This document shows, piece after piece, positions 1-11,331 of a stretch of 64,000 bases of DNA; within the stretch, counting starts at the first letter, position 1; each line of letters starts with the position of its first letter. Source of the stretch: Rhizoclosmatium globosum (lineage: Eukaryota > Chytridiomycota > Chytridiomycetes > Chytridiales > Chytriomycetaceae); contig MCGO01000195.1 of the NCBI GenBank assembly GCA_002104985.1, forward strand, positions 1-64,000, in the 5' to 3' direction. The notes under the pieces were generated by a model that worked only from the letters and a program-made list of their open reading frames with translations, had not been told where the DNA came from and did not search any database. A program made the translations under genes and the position numbers.

Positions 1-24
1 ATTATATTACCATGATGAATATTA

Positions 25-1097
25 ATGATCGTGCTCCCTCGTGCTCCGGAAGAATTCAGCATTGCTTTCTTGACCCAAAACTTGGAAGCAGAGATGGAAG
101 CACTTTGGGGGGCACTGGGCGTCCCACTCATGAAGGACCACTGGAAGCTTATGGTACTCTCTGCAATCTGTTGGCAGCTGCTATACATTGGCAGTCGATG
201 GCTTTCAGGCTTGTTTCTGCCTCAGTACAAATCCTGGCCAAAGGTACGGCTTCGTTTAGACAGCTTTCCTCTGAGCAGTTACTAACATCAAAGAACTTGG
301 CGATTATAGAAGACTCAGAGAGACTGGGGGTGAGTCTGTTAATCATCTCCCACATAATACCGATGCTAAAGTGGATTTGACAAGCAAAGGATCACAAGTA
401 TGACCAATGCGATCCTTCTTCCATACCTCGCATATCCGCTATTCTATGATCCTGTTCTTAATGCTGACAAGTTATTTGGATACACTGTGCAAGCTGGAAA
501 CGTTATTGCTATAATCTTGGGTACTCAACTCTTGCTCTGACCGACGCAAACTCAACGAACATTTAGGATATTTTATATGGGACATTTACGTATCGATCGA
601 ATCACAAGACCCTGCTTTCATTATCCATGGAATTTTTGCATTCTTGGTATCTTCATGGGATTCCAACCTTTCCTATTCTATTATGGAGCCGTATTCATAA
701 TGTACGAACTCTCGACGCCATTTTTGAATATTCACTGGATGTGCGACAAGCTGGGATGGACAGGTGGATGGCTGCAAATGGTGAATGGAGTGTTTTTGCT
801 TTCTGTATTCTTTGGAGTCAGGATCTGCTGGGGAAACTGGTGTAGCATTGAGTTGTTCAGTGAGTGTTGTACTTTCGTGATTGAGAAACTTGGTAAACAA
901 TTAACTGGAATAACTACAGCATTCCTCTACGCAAATAAGACAGGGCTCCCATTGCACCATCCCTTCTATTGCTGGTCTTGAATGTCTCATTGAATGGCCT
1001 CAACCTCTTTTGGTTTTGGAAAATGATTGATAGCGTCCGACGACGTTTCATTCCAACCACAGAAAAGACGATAGGGGAAAAGAGAAAGGAAGACTGA
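25..1097 (+). CDS. TLC-domain membrane protein (TMEM56/TLCD4-like), one apparent frameshift
   Basis: Several exons together read as a TRAM-LAG1-CLN8 domain protein, a multi-pass membrane protein of the lipid-sensing or ceramide-synthase-like superfamily. Visible family signatures are ADKLFGYTVQAGN, YFIWDIYVS, the H-G segment and YELSTPFLNIHW followed by GLNLFWFWKMI. Likely introns are 245-309, 330-371, 521-566 and one ending near 940. Around 650 the reading frame jumps by one base between FAFLVS and GFQPFLFYYG, with no room for an intron, so a base is missing here or the gene is broken. The start may be ATG 25 or ATG 94, or lie before the window. The C-terminus is a short basic tail. The family call is firm; the substrate is unknown. 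Confidence 0.72.
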
Positions 1098-1274
1098 GAT
1101 ATGCTCAGTTATCCTCATATTTATGACATTATATCAGCGGCAAACAACTGCGATTCAATAAACCGTTGTGAGCATAAGTACTATTTCTCAAATATATTCG
1201 CATTACAGGAATTCCGTGACCTTGAGTGTTGATAAGCATCCATGAGTTAACAATTTCAGTCACGAAACAACCCG

Positions 1275-2161
1275 ATGAGTGGAGAGCTGGTTTGCACACC
1301 CACCCGACCCCCACCAGTCACCAATGCTAACACCAATACCCAATACCCAATACCGACAATCAGGCCGACCACACCGTCAAATTCCTCTCGTCGACGGTTG
1401 GGCGCGACCGCATCAACCGCTTCGTGCAATACTTTGGGCGGTTCGTCCTGTTCCACGCGCAGAAGAACCCGACCAGAAGCACTTTGCCGCACAGATCGCG
1501 GGCCTCGTCGCCGTCGTTGGCGCCACGCGAAAGGTGATGCGCACGGGTCGTCAACTCGAGTTTCTGCGCGGAATCCAAAAGAGCCTCGCGCTCAAGGACA
1601 GCGTTGTTAAGGTTACCACCATCATGAAGAGCTTGTTTATGGCGGCGTGGCTGAGCTTTGATACGTGCCAGTGGGTGGGTTTGACGGGTGGTGGAGTGTA
1701 GGTGCTAGGCGGCTTTGGCTAACGATATCCTTCAAAGCTTCACACCGCGGGAGTCTATAAATTCGAGAATATCAAGGATATTGGTACAAAGGCATTCAAG
1801 TGCTGGCTCTTTGCTCTCCTCTTCTCATTCACTGGAGATATTTACAAACTCCAAATGAATGCTAAAAAGCTTGCCATTGAAGACAAAGTTGCAAGCTCTG
1901 GAAAGGGAGACGAAAGTGCGGTGGCGAAAAAGAATATCAAGGCATTGAAGGTGGAACGTGGAAAGCTTTGGATCACAACTGTTCAGGACGGTGTCGACAT
2001 TCTCCTTCCTGCCTCTGGATTGGAATACATCGGATTGGATGGCGGATGGGTCGGTTTGGCGGGAGCATTCACTTCTCTTCTGGGTGGATGTAAGTTGATT
2101 CCACATTTCAGTTCTCCCTCTAACTTTGTTGATCAAAGACTCTCACTGGAACTCCATTTAA
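1275..2161 (+). CDS. PEX11: Peroxisomal membrane biogenesis protein PEX11, one apparent frameshift
   Basis: PEX11 remodels and elongates the peroxisomal membrane before fission. The N-terminus contains the family hallmark TVGRDRINRFVQYFGRF, followed by VVGATRKVMRTGRQLEFL, and the protein ends with a Gly-rich hydrophobic segment and YSHWNSI. Exons are about 1275-1289, 1364-1674, 1738-2089 and 2139-2161; introns have branch-like CTAAC motifs. The first donor (gtttgc) is unusual. Near 1470, between HAQKNP and QKHFAAQIAG, the frame shifts by one base where an intron is impossible. The protein length otherwise fits the family (about 240 residues). It converges with the cap-binding gene, whose stop lies 85 bp away. 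Identification is strong; integrity is uncertain. Confidence 0.8.
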
Positions 2162-2245
2162 TCGCATTAAATCCACTGAAATACAAATACATATGTGTTC
2201 TTCATTCGATAATGTTTTATCACATACGTAAGAGCCAAAAGTACC

Positions 2246-5102
2246 TCAAGCCTTCACCAACAACTCCCCAACAGCCTTGATTTCATTCCAAATCTTGAGC
2301 AAGTTTGGCTCAATAGGCTCAACAAATGCGGTTGCTTCCAACGTGTATTTGAGTTTGTTGATTTCTTTGTGAAACTGGATCATAACATCAATATTTGCAA
2401 CGAACTGAGAAAAGGAAACTTACAGATCTTCCAAACTCTCTCATTTGTCCAGCGACCCACCTCCATTCTGCACTCTGTCCAGGAATATGACCTGCCGCAA
2501 GAAGTTCCTTCAAATACGCCTGGAACTTTGTGAAAGCCAAAATGAAAGCAGCCTTCTGATCCTCAATGCTCCATCCAAAGATTCTTGTGAGACGTCGTCC
2601 TCCTCCATAGCATTCACGCCAACCTTCTCGCGCAATTGATTCACTTTGGAGTTGACCTTTGTCACCACGTTTTTGAGGATTTGCCAAACGTGCCATCTAA
2701 CATTTCTCGATTTAAGTCCTGCCCGAATACGAAACCTGAAAAATACCTTGAGTACTGCCCGCGCAACACTTCCTCGCTCAAAACCCAGTGAATGATGCTG
2801 ACGGGTCAATGACACGGTAATTCATTAGCTTGTCCAAACAGATTTCGAGGTTCTGTGTGTTTGATGCCCAGAAAGTGGTGATGATTTGAACAGTGTGCAG
2901 TTTATCTTGTTCATTTGTGTTGAACTGTTGCAGAGTCTTTACGTATCTGTTACGTCAGTAATTAGTACAAAGAAAGGTAAAGTGAAGCTCTTACCGTTCG
3001 ACAACATTGAGGAAGTGTGAGAAGGACTTTGTACCCAGGAACAAAACGTTCTGAACAAACACGTCGCGAACGATGGCGTCTTGGTTCCATGCAGAGCCAG
3101 GACGAGAGTAATCGTCAGTAGCCATGGCATTGCTTTGGAGCTGGACGCGGTGTCTGTAGACTTCTTCAAGAATTGAAACTATGCTTTCGTGGTCACCCTT
3201 TGAAACCATGGCACGGTTCAGACGTGTGAGGAGGGCATCATATTCCTCGTCTGTTACTTTTTCATTAAAAACTGATGAAATCCAAGAATCAAACATCCTT
3301 ACCACCAGAACTGTATCCAGTCGCATATTTAAAGTTGAACGTAGGTGCGCTGGTTGGGAACACAGTTCCATGTGTCAAAAAGACTTCTGGGACAGTACCA
3401 ACGATTCGGTCGTAGTAAGACAACCGAATCTCTTGATCCAAAGTTTCTCTTGTAAATGCAAACTTAGCACTCGTCTCATCTTCCAAAGCGTGAGCCCTAT
3501 ATCCCTTGTCAAAAAACAAACCACCCAAGAAAATCCAAAAAATAAAACCACGTACCAATCCGCCCATTTCCACGTATAATTAAAGTTACTCAAATGGTGC
3601 GAAAACCATTCCGCCAATCTCCCTACACACTCCACATCCATCCCTCCACCAACTCCACCCACTGAATCCATTCGTGAAAACAGAATCCTCAACGCACGGC
3701 CCATGGCACTTGGAACCTTCCCTGGCGCACCTTTACACAAATCAAACAAAAGCGTCGCGTAATACACACGCGGCTCAACAGACCCCGGAAGCTTAATCAA
3801 CTCGCGAATCAAGTTCTCCACAACAGCCTGATAAAAGTTGTATTCCGTCTCTTTATGGAACTTGTCCGCGTTTAGGAGGAAGAGGGAGCATTCAATGTGG
3901 TTGTGGGAGAGGAGGTGGAGCGTGTCGACAATGAGGTCGTCGAGGATGTATCGCTCGATTTGGGATGTGGATGGGAGTTCGGCGAGGATACGCTCGGGGG
4001 TGTTTACGGAGTCGTCAAAGACCCAGAAAAGGGGCTCTTGTTCGGGGATTTCCGTTAAGTGGAAGTTTGTGGGCATTGAAAAGTCACGGAGGGGATGTTT
4101 TGTGCCGCGGGAGAGTTCTTCAAAGAGAGTGTTTTCGGGACGCATTAGGAGGGATTCGTCCCATGCGTTTGCCTGAAGGTTTTGGATTTGGGTCCAGAGG
4201 TGTTCGAGTCGCTGTTGTGGGAAGTTAGAATTGGTGATAGAGGTTTCTTGTGGATATTACATCGACTTGGACGTATGGTTCGTTGTCTGGACAATCGCGA
4301 TAGACTTTCAAGGCGTCGAATACTTGGCCAAGAGATCCAGAGAGGAGAGAATCATGGCGTTTTGTAATGTAAGAATCAATAGTGGACATGACAGCTTGAA
4401 GGCCTTCTGGATCAGTTTGGGAGAGGTGGAATGAAGCCTGGTTTTCCCTGTCAGTTCAAGTGGGAGATAAAAGGCGAATAACCCACCCAAGGCAATGCAC
4501 CCAAGACAACTGAAACAATTGCATCAATAAGCTGTGGTTTCACTCCATGCGATTCAATAACAATGAGAAGGTTTGCCACAAGGTCAAGGTAAGAAGGACC
4601 CGTGATGACTCCCGCATTCACAAGTTCACCAAAGTATCGCAGCTGAATAATTACGTTAAATTCAGACTGAGATTGAAAGGGAGTGGTAACGCACCAATAG
4701 TTTCATTGAAACAAAGTCTCCTTCTCTGACGGCATCTTCCAGGGCTCTGCTGGTTTCTTCCACAATAAGGCCAACAAGAGGAGCATCTCGCAGGTTGAGA
4801 AGACCAGTGAGACAGCCGTAGATTGTGGTCTTCATTGGGATTTCAGTGATGCTTTCGATTGAAACAGTGTATTAGGCTAGAGAAACTCTGTCAATGAAAG
4901 GTAAATTAAGTACCATTGAATGAGAGTCGAAAGGAGCGTTGGCTTCAACTGATGAAGGTCTTTGAGCACTACTACAACAATGTCGTCCATCGCCCGCTTG
5001 ATTTCACCAGCCTAACAGGGTATTAAGCTACTAATATAATATGAATTAATAACTTACATTTCCAACGTCAATCAGAAGGTGCACAAGTCGTTGGTCTGCC
5101 AT
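2246..5102 (-). CDS. NCBP1: Nuclear cap-binding complex large subunit (CBP80)
   Basis: This gene encodes CBP80, the MIF4G-like scaffold that with CBP20 binds the m7G cap of nascent RNA and links it to splicing, export and decay. The first exon reads MADQRLVHLLIDVGN, after which an N-terminal MIF4G-type helical repeat follows (LIQCITEIPMKTTIYG). The middle region contains VYYATLLFDLCK and the diagnostic WFSHHLSNFNYTWKWADW. The C-terminal third includes a segment ending in EWRWVAGQMREFGR. At least eight exons are joined by short introns; one acceptor (before the ITEIPM segment) is downstream of a more obvious AG that would give a stop. No lesion was found. The start lies only 67 bp from the stop of the upstream F-box gene on the same strand. 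Confidence 0.88.
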
Positions 5103-5169
5103 TTCTTCTCGGTTTTGTTTGGTTGACAACAAAAGAAAAGAGAACCAAACAATTAAATTCCATTCATTA

Positions 5170-6207
5170 TTATGGAACTCCATCCTTATGAAACACAAAG
5201 TTATACACGTCCCTCTCTAGATTCCATCCAATAGCCTCCAACGCCCTCTCAACCTCATCTGCATTTGCACCTTCATACCAATTCGGAATCATCACCCACC
5301 GCAACTTCTGACACGCAGGCAATACACCAATCAAATCCCGCACGAACTCGACCGAAAAACTCCTCGCAACAACAAGACTGAGCCTTTCCAGGTCCTCACA
5401 TTCCTTCAACACATTCACAGGGAAATCGTCCACCTTGAACAGCTTAAAACTCGTAAATCCATTGATTTTAGGAAGTACAGGAATAAGCGTAGGTGCAAGA
5501 CGGCCGAAACAACGGAACCGTTCCACACGAGCAAACTGTGTCAGTGCCCGTGCGAGATGTGGAAGCAAACTTGGATCGTGCTCGGTGATTGTGAATCGAG
5601 TTATATGCACGTTTTCGAATATGGATAGCTTCTCGAGGAGAGATATTGTTTGTTGTGTTGTGAGGGGAGGTGTTGGGCCTGTGGAAATGAGGGAGAGGGA
5701 AAGGGAGACTCGTCGTGGCGCTAATGGGATAATGTTGGTCAAGTATTCAGGCGTAGTAGGCTTGATGTGAGCAGATCCACCGTATCGATTGAGGTACACG
5801 ATGAGACTCTTGACAGCATCGATATGTTCGATGGGTATCTCAATTGGTTGTGGAATAAACTCCTCCGCTTCTTCTTCGTCGTCGTCTTCTTGACCAGCTA
5901 TGAGTGGTGGTGGTTTTGACATTGGGAAGTTGAAAGCTGGCCATATCTCATCGATGGGCACTCCAAACGCTCTGCCAACTTTGAATATTGTTTCTGAAAG
6001 TGGAAGTAGGTGTCTGATTGTGTGGCAGAATGGCAGGATCGACTCAGTGTCCAAGTAGCTCACAATCAGATCAATAACTTCGGCCGGGAAACACGATAAA
6101 CTGAAAGATATTGACCTTCGTAGTTGTATAGAACTATGCACTGTGCTTGATTCGGGGTACTTGTGGCTTAAACCGTCGTTGCGGCTTCTTGATATCATCT
6201 CAGCCAT
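5170..6207 (-). CDS. F-box-like protein, family copy 1
   Basis: A 345-residue intron-less protein. An F-box-like helix bundle is seen at about residues 40-75 (CFPAEVIDLIVSYLDTESIL). It is followed by the family's WPAFNFP motif, an acidic stretch (EDDDEEEAEE), and YGGSAHIKP near residue 150. The C-terminal half is leucine-rich and alternates in an LRR-like way. Such proteins usually present substrates to SCF ubiquitin ligases; that role is inferred from the fold only. Unlike copies 2, 3, 5 and 7 it lacks the N-terminal CxCC motif. It sits directly upstream of the cap-binding gene on the same strand. Confidence 0.72.
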   Translation of the reverse strand: MAEMISRSRNDGLSHKYPESSTVHSSIQLRRSISFSLSCFPAEVIDLIVSYLDTESILPFCHTIRHLLPLSETIFKVGRAFGVPIDEIWPAFNFPMSKPPPLIAGQEDDDEEEAEEFIPQPIEIPIEHIDAVKSLIVYLNRYGGSAHIKPTTPEYLTNIIPLAPRRVSLSLSLISTGPTPPLTTQQTISLLEKLSIFENVHITRFTITEHDPSLLPHLARALTQFARVERFRCFGRLAPTLIPVLPKINGFTSFKLFKVDDFPVNVLKECEDLERLSLVVARSFSVEFVRDLIGVLPACQKLRWVMIPNWYEGANADEVERALEAIGWNLERDVYNFVFHKDGVP

Positions 6208-6265
6208 GTTCCTTTTTTGAGATCGGAAAATTCCAAAAAGGATGGATTAAATCTTATTCACATGA

Positions 6266-8156
6266 TTAACGCAAGTTAACTGCAACTACAACATCGTGGA
6301 TATCATTAAGCCAGTCATTCTCTTTGGTTGCGACAAGACTAGGCTCTGGGAAGATGACAACGTCTGGATCGACTTTACACACAGTGCCTTTTTCCGGGAG
6401 TGTTCCTTCGTTGAAATAGTCCTTGATATAATTCAAAGTACACGTACTCTTGTGAGCAGTTGAACAGTGTCCATAGCCATCGTGATGCAACAAAACGCCC
6501 CCACCCTCCATGATACGTTCCACAGTTCTTGCATTGCTAATCGGAGTAATGATGTCCAATGTGTTACCAATTATGAGGATCTAATCGATGTTAATTAAGC
6601 AACGGAAACTTGACTGAAATACCTGATTCTTTAGCCTGTGATTCCAAGGACCAGTGAACCGCTCAGATGGTTGAACTTGCCAGAATTTACACACCAAATA
6701 ACTCCACAAGCCTCCGACACCAAAAGTCGGGCTGACTTTTTGGATTCCTGTTGCAGCCTTCTCCCATTCGGCGAAATCGGCTTGGTTTCCGAATGTATCC
6801 AAACAAGTAACACCGGGCATCCCGTTATCACCAGATTCATCTTTGATGGGGCAAGCATCCAATTTTTCGGCATTGAAATCGGACCCATCTCCTGCGATAG
6901 CCTTCGCAATTGTTTTTGCGACGGCGGGCCAACCAGCTGGTCGATACAAAGCACCATATATCTTTTGAAGAACGTCCAAAGGATGAATGACGAAAGGCAC
7001 AGTTGCACCGTCCACAACAACGAGTGGTTTGTGTTCCAACTGTTTCGCAAAGTCTCTGATTCTAGTCGTAGTCTTCGATCCAGGAACAGCCAACGCACAT
7101 CGCGAAGGTCCTGCGTCGTCACATTCCTTTCCAAACGCTTCAAACAGCTCTTCTGTATCAACGAAGTCCCCTGGTGTGTCCTTGAAAATGGGACCTCCCA
7201 TATACGTAAGCGGATTCATAACTCCGTCGATAATCACGCGCCCGACGTTGTTTGGAAACATTTGTGTATACACAGTGCCGAGCATTGTTCCATATGAGAA
7301 GCCATAGTAATTGAGCACGCTGTCGCCAAGAGCTTTACGGATTTCGTCCAAGTCGCGAGAGACTTGAGTGGTGGACATATGCGGAAGTATATCTTCAGCC
7401 CATTTTGCTTGAAAGATAATGTTACTTTATGTCGCGTTATAAAGAGGAATACATACCACAGCTCTTAGCCCAAGCTTCCTGGAGAGCGGCAAACGAAGTC
7501 ACTTGTGAAGTGGGTCCATTCACCGTTGGCGGGGAAATCATGGACGCCATCACGTCGAATTGGGCATGATGAGTGGCGCTTTCAAAGCAAGTGATAGGAA
7601 CAGACTCTCCAATCCCTCGTGGATCTAAAATAACCACATTAATTTCAAACTCACAAGTTGGAACTGTTCCGCACCAAAGCCAAGAATATCGTATCTGCCT
7701 CCAGTGAGTATGGATAGTGAAGGACCACGTGCCAACACACTGGCCTTCCCAGGACCTCCCGGACCACCAAAGTTGAAGGTAATTGTTCCAAGAGAAGGCT
7801 GGACTTGTGCCTTATAAACAGCAACAGCAATATCGATGGTCTTCGAATGATTCTGGTGAAGCAAATCAGTCCTTATCCAATCAAAGTAGGTATCGCACTT
7901 TTGTGTAATCCAACGGAACTTTGAGTCTTCCGCATTTGTAGTCCTTGTCTTTGCCGGGACACGACTGCCACTTGAAGGGATCCTTTACATCCGAAACTGG
8001 TTCCGGGTGGATGGACTCTTGGCATCCCGCAAATACAACTAGAGCGACGAGCAATCCGAAAGCCAAATAGCCGATTCGATTACCGTGGGAGAGGGATGGT
8101 TTCAGGGATTTGGGACTTGGGGGAACATGGCCAAGCAAAGGTTTGTTGAATTCCAT
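6266..8156 (-). CDS. Membrane-anchored alpha/beta-hydrolase, TAP-like peptidase family
   Basis: This looks like a serine exopeptidase of the tripeptidyl/prolyl aminopeptidase group with a TAP-like C-terminal domain. A single hydrophobic segment (IGYLAFGLLVALVVFAG, about residues 28-45) acts as a signal or signal-anchor. The oxyanion region reads FNFGGPGGPG, followed by YDILGFDPRGIGES across an intron. The nucleophile elbow is GFSYGT, the acid lies in GNTLDIITP, and the histidine in DGYGHCS, so the triad is complete. The Cys-rich C-terminal region is typical of extracellular members. Introns lie near 7850-7890, 7625-7675, 7400-7455 and 6580-6622. Its start lies only 15 bp from the stop of F-box copy 2 on the same strand. 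Confidence 0.82.
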
Positions 8157-8171
8157 TTTGGAAGCTCTTTA

Positions 8172-9266
8172 TTATTTATTTATCGTCCATGTGAATAAGC
8201 TCGTGTATCTTCCACTACATTTATCTTCATGCAGGTATTTATAATTAATGGGAGCAAGAGTTTGAAAGATACTTATATGAGATTCTGATGGATTTGTGAA
8301 GAGTTTAATTGTCCTTATGCCCATAAAGACTGTCCTCAAAAAGCGTAATCGGCGACGACCAACTTCTTCATAATATAGTTCAATGGTTTGTAAGTTCTTG
8401 ATTTGCTCCAAAGTCTTCATATCGAACCTATAATCTTCAAATTCAAAAAACGCTAAGCAAACAAGACTTTGCATCGACAACACCATTTTGTGTATACTAG
8501 TCGGGATATTAATCGCAAGCCCAAGTTTTGATACCTTGAGCTTCTCAATGAACGGAACAACTTCCACACTTTCATTCATTGACATTTTGACAGGAAAAGT
8601 GATGCTCTTTACATTTCTCCCAAAACTGCAAAGCCTTTCCAGTCGATTTTGTGTGGAGTCTTCAGGAGCCCAGCTGTCCCCGTAAATAGTAACATGAATG
8701 TTTTTGGGTAATAGTCCTTTGATGGAATCCAGATATTCGACCGACGGAGGACAAATATGTGCAGACCCTTCAAATTTGGTCAAGAGTTTAGATAAATCTA
8801 ATACTTTCAATAAATGTCTCGCAGGAACTTCGATTGGAGCTGGACGAGTAACACCAACTAGATTATAGCCAAATCCGGCTTGCTTCATGGTCGGAAACTC
8901 GAACTTCGGCCATATCTTTTCTATATTGTGTTCTTTGAAGGCCTTTGCGACTCGGAATACCGACGCTGAGATGTATTTTAGCTCTTGAAGTGTGTGACAG
9001 AGAGGAAATATTGAAGTATGATCCATATAGCATACTATTAGATTGAGAATTTCTGTCGGGAGATGTTGAAGACTGTTCCTGGCAGGATGGCGCAGGTTGG
9101 ACCTAATCTTAATCGATTCGGTCGCGTCAGACGCATCAATTACAAGAAGACTCCGATACTCCTCCACAATTCTTTGAGAGTTAGCAAGTTGCGTCTCCAG
9201 AGCTTCAATACGCGTAGAAGCAGTCTTGCAGCATATGCACGATCGCTTTTCACAGGGAATAGACAT
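8172..9266 (-). CDS. F-box-like protein, family copy 2 (CxCC type)
   Basis: A 364-residue protein on one exon. The N-terminus carries CEKRSCICC, the C-x(n)-C-x-C-C motif of the family. Next comes a coiled coil (about residues 15-50) and the F-box-like segment LQHLPTEILNLIVCYMD (about 68-85). Then follow IWPKFEFP and FEGSAHICP, the family's second landmark. The C-terminal part has regular leucine spacing without a clear LRR consensus. The function is not known beyond a possible ubiquitin-ligase adaptor role. A decayed copy of its 5' half lies immediately upstream (9329-9549). Confidence 0.72.
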   Translation of the reverse strand: MSIPCEKRSCICCKTASTRIEALETQLANSQRIVEEYRSLLVIDASDATESIKIRSNLRHPARNSLQHLPTEILNLIVCYMDHTSIFPLCHTLQELKYISASVFRVAKAFKEHNIEKIWPKFEFPTMKQAGFGYNLVGVTRPAPIEVPARHLLKVLDLSKLLTKFEGSAHICPPSVEYLDSIKGLLPKNIHVTIYGDSWAPEDSTQNRLERLCSFGRNVKSITFPVKMSMNESVEVVPFIEKLKVSKLGLAINIPTSIHKMVLSMQSLVCLAFFEFEDYRFDMKTLEQIKNLQTIELYYEEVGRRRLRFLRTVFMGIRTIKLFTNPSESHISIFQTLAPINYKYLHEDKCSGRYTSLFTWTINK

Positions 9267-9310
9267 GATCAGATTTACGATGGCTGAAAAGAGAATAAAC
9301 GTAAAAAAAT
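9265..9310. repeat. Copy 1 of a duplicated F-box upstream segment
   Basis: This stretch starts at the ATG end of F-box copy 2 and includes its proximal upstream DNA. It matches 10156-10205 nearly base for base (shared atgatcagatttac, then gctgaaaagagaataaac), with a few extra bases in the second copy. It marks the edge of an old tandem duplication. Confidence 0.7.
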
Positions 9311-9328
9311 GCTGTAGATTAAATAAGC

Positions 9329-9549
9329 CAACTAGGTTATAACCAAATCCAGGTACACAATTAGATTGACATCGCTGTCAGGATATTTTGACGACTGTCC
9401 TTTGCAGGATGATGCAGGTTGGATCTAATCTTCCACGATACGGACGTGTTGGACTCATCAATTACAACAAGATTACAATTCTCCTCCATGGTTATTTGAG
9501 ATTTAAAGAGTTGCACCTCCACAGTTTTAATACGTGCAATTTCAAACAC
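9329..9549 (-). pseudogene. Relic of an F-box-like gene with the F-box deleted
   Basis: On the minus strand, 9549-9361 translates to a segment aligning with the coiled coil of copy 2, including KIRSNLHHPAKDSRQ against KIRSNLRHPARNSLQ. It then reaches a stop. Directly after it, 9353-9329 encodes GFGYNLVG, identical to a segment of copy 2 that normally lies about 70 residues further on. The F-box and the WP motif between these two blocks are missing, so an internal deletion destroyed the gene. No CxCC start survives. Confidence 0.75.
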
Positions 9550-10155
9550 ATGATGTAAATTTCATGAAGATTGCTGTACGCCGCAATGGCTTAGCCTCAT
9601 CTGCTTTTCCACAAGTAGTTCAAAAGCACGCAAAACTCCAAAGCTTCAAGCGAAAATGCGCCGCGAAGGCAAAGTTCGTTCACGGCATCATAATGGCATC
9701 GTTTATACGAATGCAACGGTTATGAACTGTTTCACCTGTTTGGGATGTCATCGGTATGATGACAAGGAAGCAACCAAGAGCCCGTCTCACTGCGACGCCA
9801 GAATGTTCCGAACCCACAAGAATTTAAAAAAGGATAAAAACAATCCCGGAAGCTACGCGAGTATTTGTCAAATTCGGCGAACAGAGTTTAGGGAAGAAGT
9901 GGTCAATATTCGACAGGACCTAAAGCGGGAGCAGAGAGTTCGGAGCTGGGAATGTTAATATAATGCAATGTAAATAAACCTCTTGAATTCTTTGTGAGTT
10001 CCTTTGTCCTTCTTTCTTCGTACTCTACGGAAGTAGATTATGCCGTCGCTGCCAAGCTGGCCAAGTCGCTGAAAGACAGTATGAAAAGCGATCTTCAGGA
10101 ATGTATGGATATGTGGACGCAACTGTCGAAGCTATTGTTGCTGCATCTCACAGAA
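9550..10155. other. Segment between duplication blocks, no gene recognised
   Basis: Short reading frames exist here on the plus strand (for example 9656-9958, with NCFTCLGC and many charged residues), but none resembles a family I know and none has a convincing start or intron pattern. The flanks are the decayed F-box copy and the second copy of its upstream repeat, so this looks like DNA inserted into, or left over from, the duplicated unit. Confidence 0.4.
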
Positions 10156-10205
10156 ATGATCAGATTTACAATACACAGCTGAAAAGAGAATAAACGCGAA
10201 AAATA
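10156..10205. repeat. Copy 2 of the duplicated F-box upstream segment
   Basis: Near-identical to 9265-9310. It lies just 3' of F-box copy 3 with no gene start beside it, which fits the former upstream end of the relic at 9329-9549. Confidence 0.7.
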
Positions 10206-10209
10206 CACT

Positions 10210-11331
10210 TTATATCAAACGCTCCCATACAATAAAGTCTTCTTGATTGTATGTCCCACTTTGAAAACCCCATCGAATAGTTTCCAGCGAAGTCGCCGTA
10301 ACTGAGCGTAACTCATCTTCACATAAAGTAAAATATCGGAAGTAAACTTTCCGAATGGTTGTACGCGGCAATATCGAAACGAGCTCCTTCAAAGTGGGGA
10401 ATCCAAATGAAGGAAACTCGAATTCAAGCCTTACAAGCGTTTTACACAGAGGTAATATGCTCCAAGGGAACTTGGAATCCGCGTCCTCCATTTTGAGCGC
10501 TTCTAATCCACGGATTTGAGGAAGGGTTCGGATGATGGGACGTGGAATCCATGCACTGAATGACAGTTCATTGATTTGTAACTGTTTTAACGCATTTACG
10601 ACTTCTGAGATTATGATTCCATCCGTCATACATCCGTCAAACTTTGTTGGAAACTCAAAAACCTTGATCCGTGGTTTAGTCGTTACCAACTGGTTCAAAA
10701 ATTGATCGAATCTATGGGGATATATATATTCGGATACATCTGAAAGCGAATGGATGTTGATGGTGGTTGGTAAAAGGGATACGATATTTGACAGCTGTTG
10801 CGGAGTTCCAGGTAGTATTGTTGCTGATCCTCCGTATTTTGAGAGAAGAGAAGAAAGTCTGAAGACTTTGAATGCGTGCCTCAGGGGTATATCCAGTGGT
10901 TGGCATTGAGTTGTATTCGTTGCAGTAATTTCGAGACTTTGCATTGACACCTCCTCAATACTACGTGGAAAATAAAAGTCTGGCCAAACATCCGAAGTAT
11001 GAAGCTTAAAAGCGACACGTATATCGTGGATCGCTGTTGATAGATGCTTCAGTTGTGGAAGTGCGTGGCAAAGCGGGATGATTGAGTTTGAGCCCAAGTA
11101 CGGAACGATTCGATCCAGGATTTCACGTGGCAGGTTTGATAACGACGGCGTGCGTGATACGAATGAGACGGGGGTTTCGGCAAAGTTGGATTCTGTCAGT
11201 GGCGTCAAATGAAGCAGTCTTCGGCATCCATTGAGCTCTTCAAGGACAGATCCAAGAATTCGTTGTGTCCTAGCTAATTCCGTGGCTGTCTTTTGGTGGA
11301 AGATTCTACTTCGGCCAGACGATGACAGCAT
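10210..11331 (-). CDS. F-box-like protein, family copy 3 (CxCC N-terminus in another frame)
   Basis: The intact frame gives 373 residues: a coiled coil, then LSNLPREILDRIVPYLG (F-box-like), DVWPDFYFP, YGGSATILP and a leucine-rich C-terminal half with IRTLPQIRGLEAL. A better start exists at 11366 in another frame and reads CVGDGCECCHRLAEVE, the family's CxCC motif. That frame runs into a stop after about 30 codons. A one-base shift near 11290 therefore separates the Cys motif from the rest, either as a real mutation or a sequence error; the 11331 ATG would be a rescue start. Confidence 0.68.
   Translation of the reverse strand: MLSSSGRSRIFHQKTATELARTQRILGSVLEELNGCRRLLHLTPLTESNFAETPVSFVSRTPSLSNLPREILDRIVPYLGSNSIIPLCHALPQLKHLSTAIHDIRVAFKLHTSDVWPDFYFPRSIEEVSMQSLEITATNTTQCQPLDIPLRHAFKVFRLSSLLSKYGGSATILPGTPQQLSNIVSLLPTTINIHSLSDVSEYIYPHRFDQFLNQLVTTKPRIKVFEFPTKFDGCMTDGIIISEVVNALKQLQINELSFSAWIPRPIIRTLPQIRGLEALKMEDADSKFPWSILPLCKTLVRLEFEFPSFGFPTLKELVSILPRTTIRKVYFRYFTLCEDELRSVTATSLETIRWGFQSGTYNQEDFIVWERLI

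Noticed and set aside
9656..9958. Cys-containing 100-codon frame
   Set aside because: CFTCLGC looked like a zinc knuckle but no further ligands follow and the surrounding DNA appears to be duplication debris.
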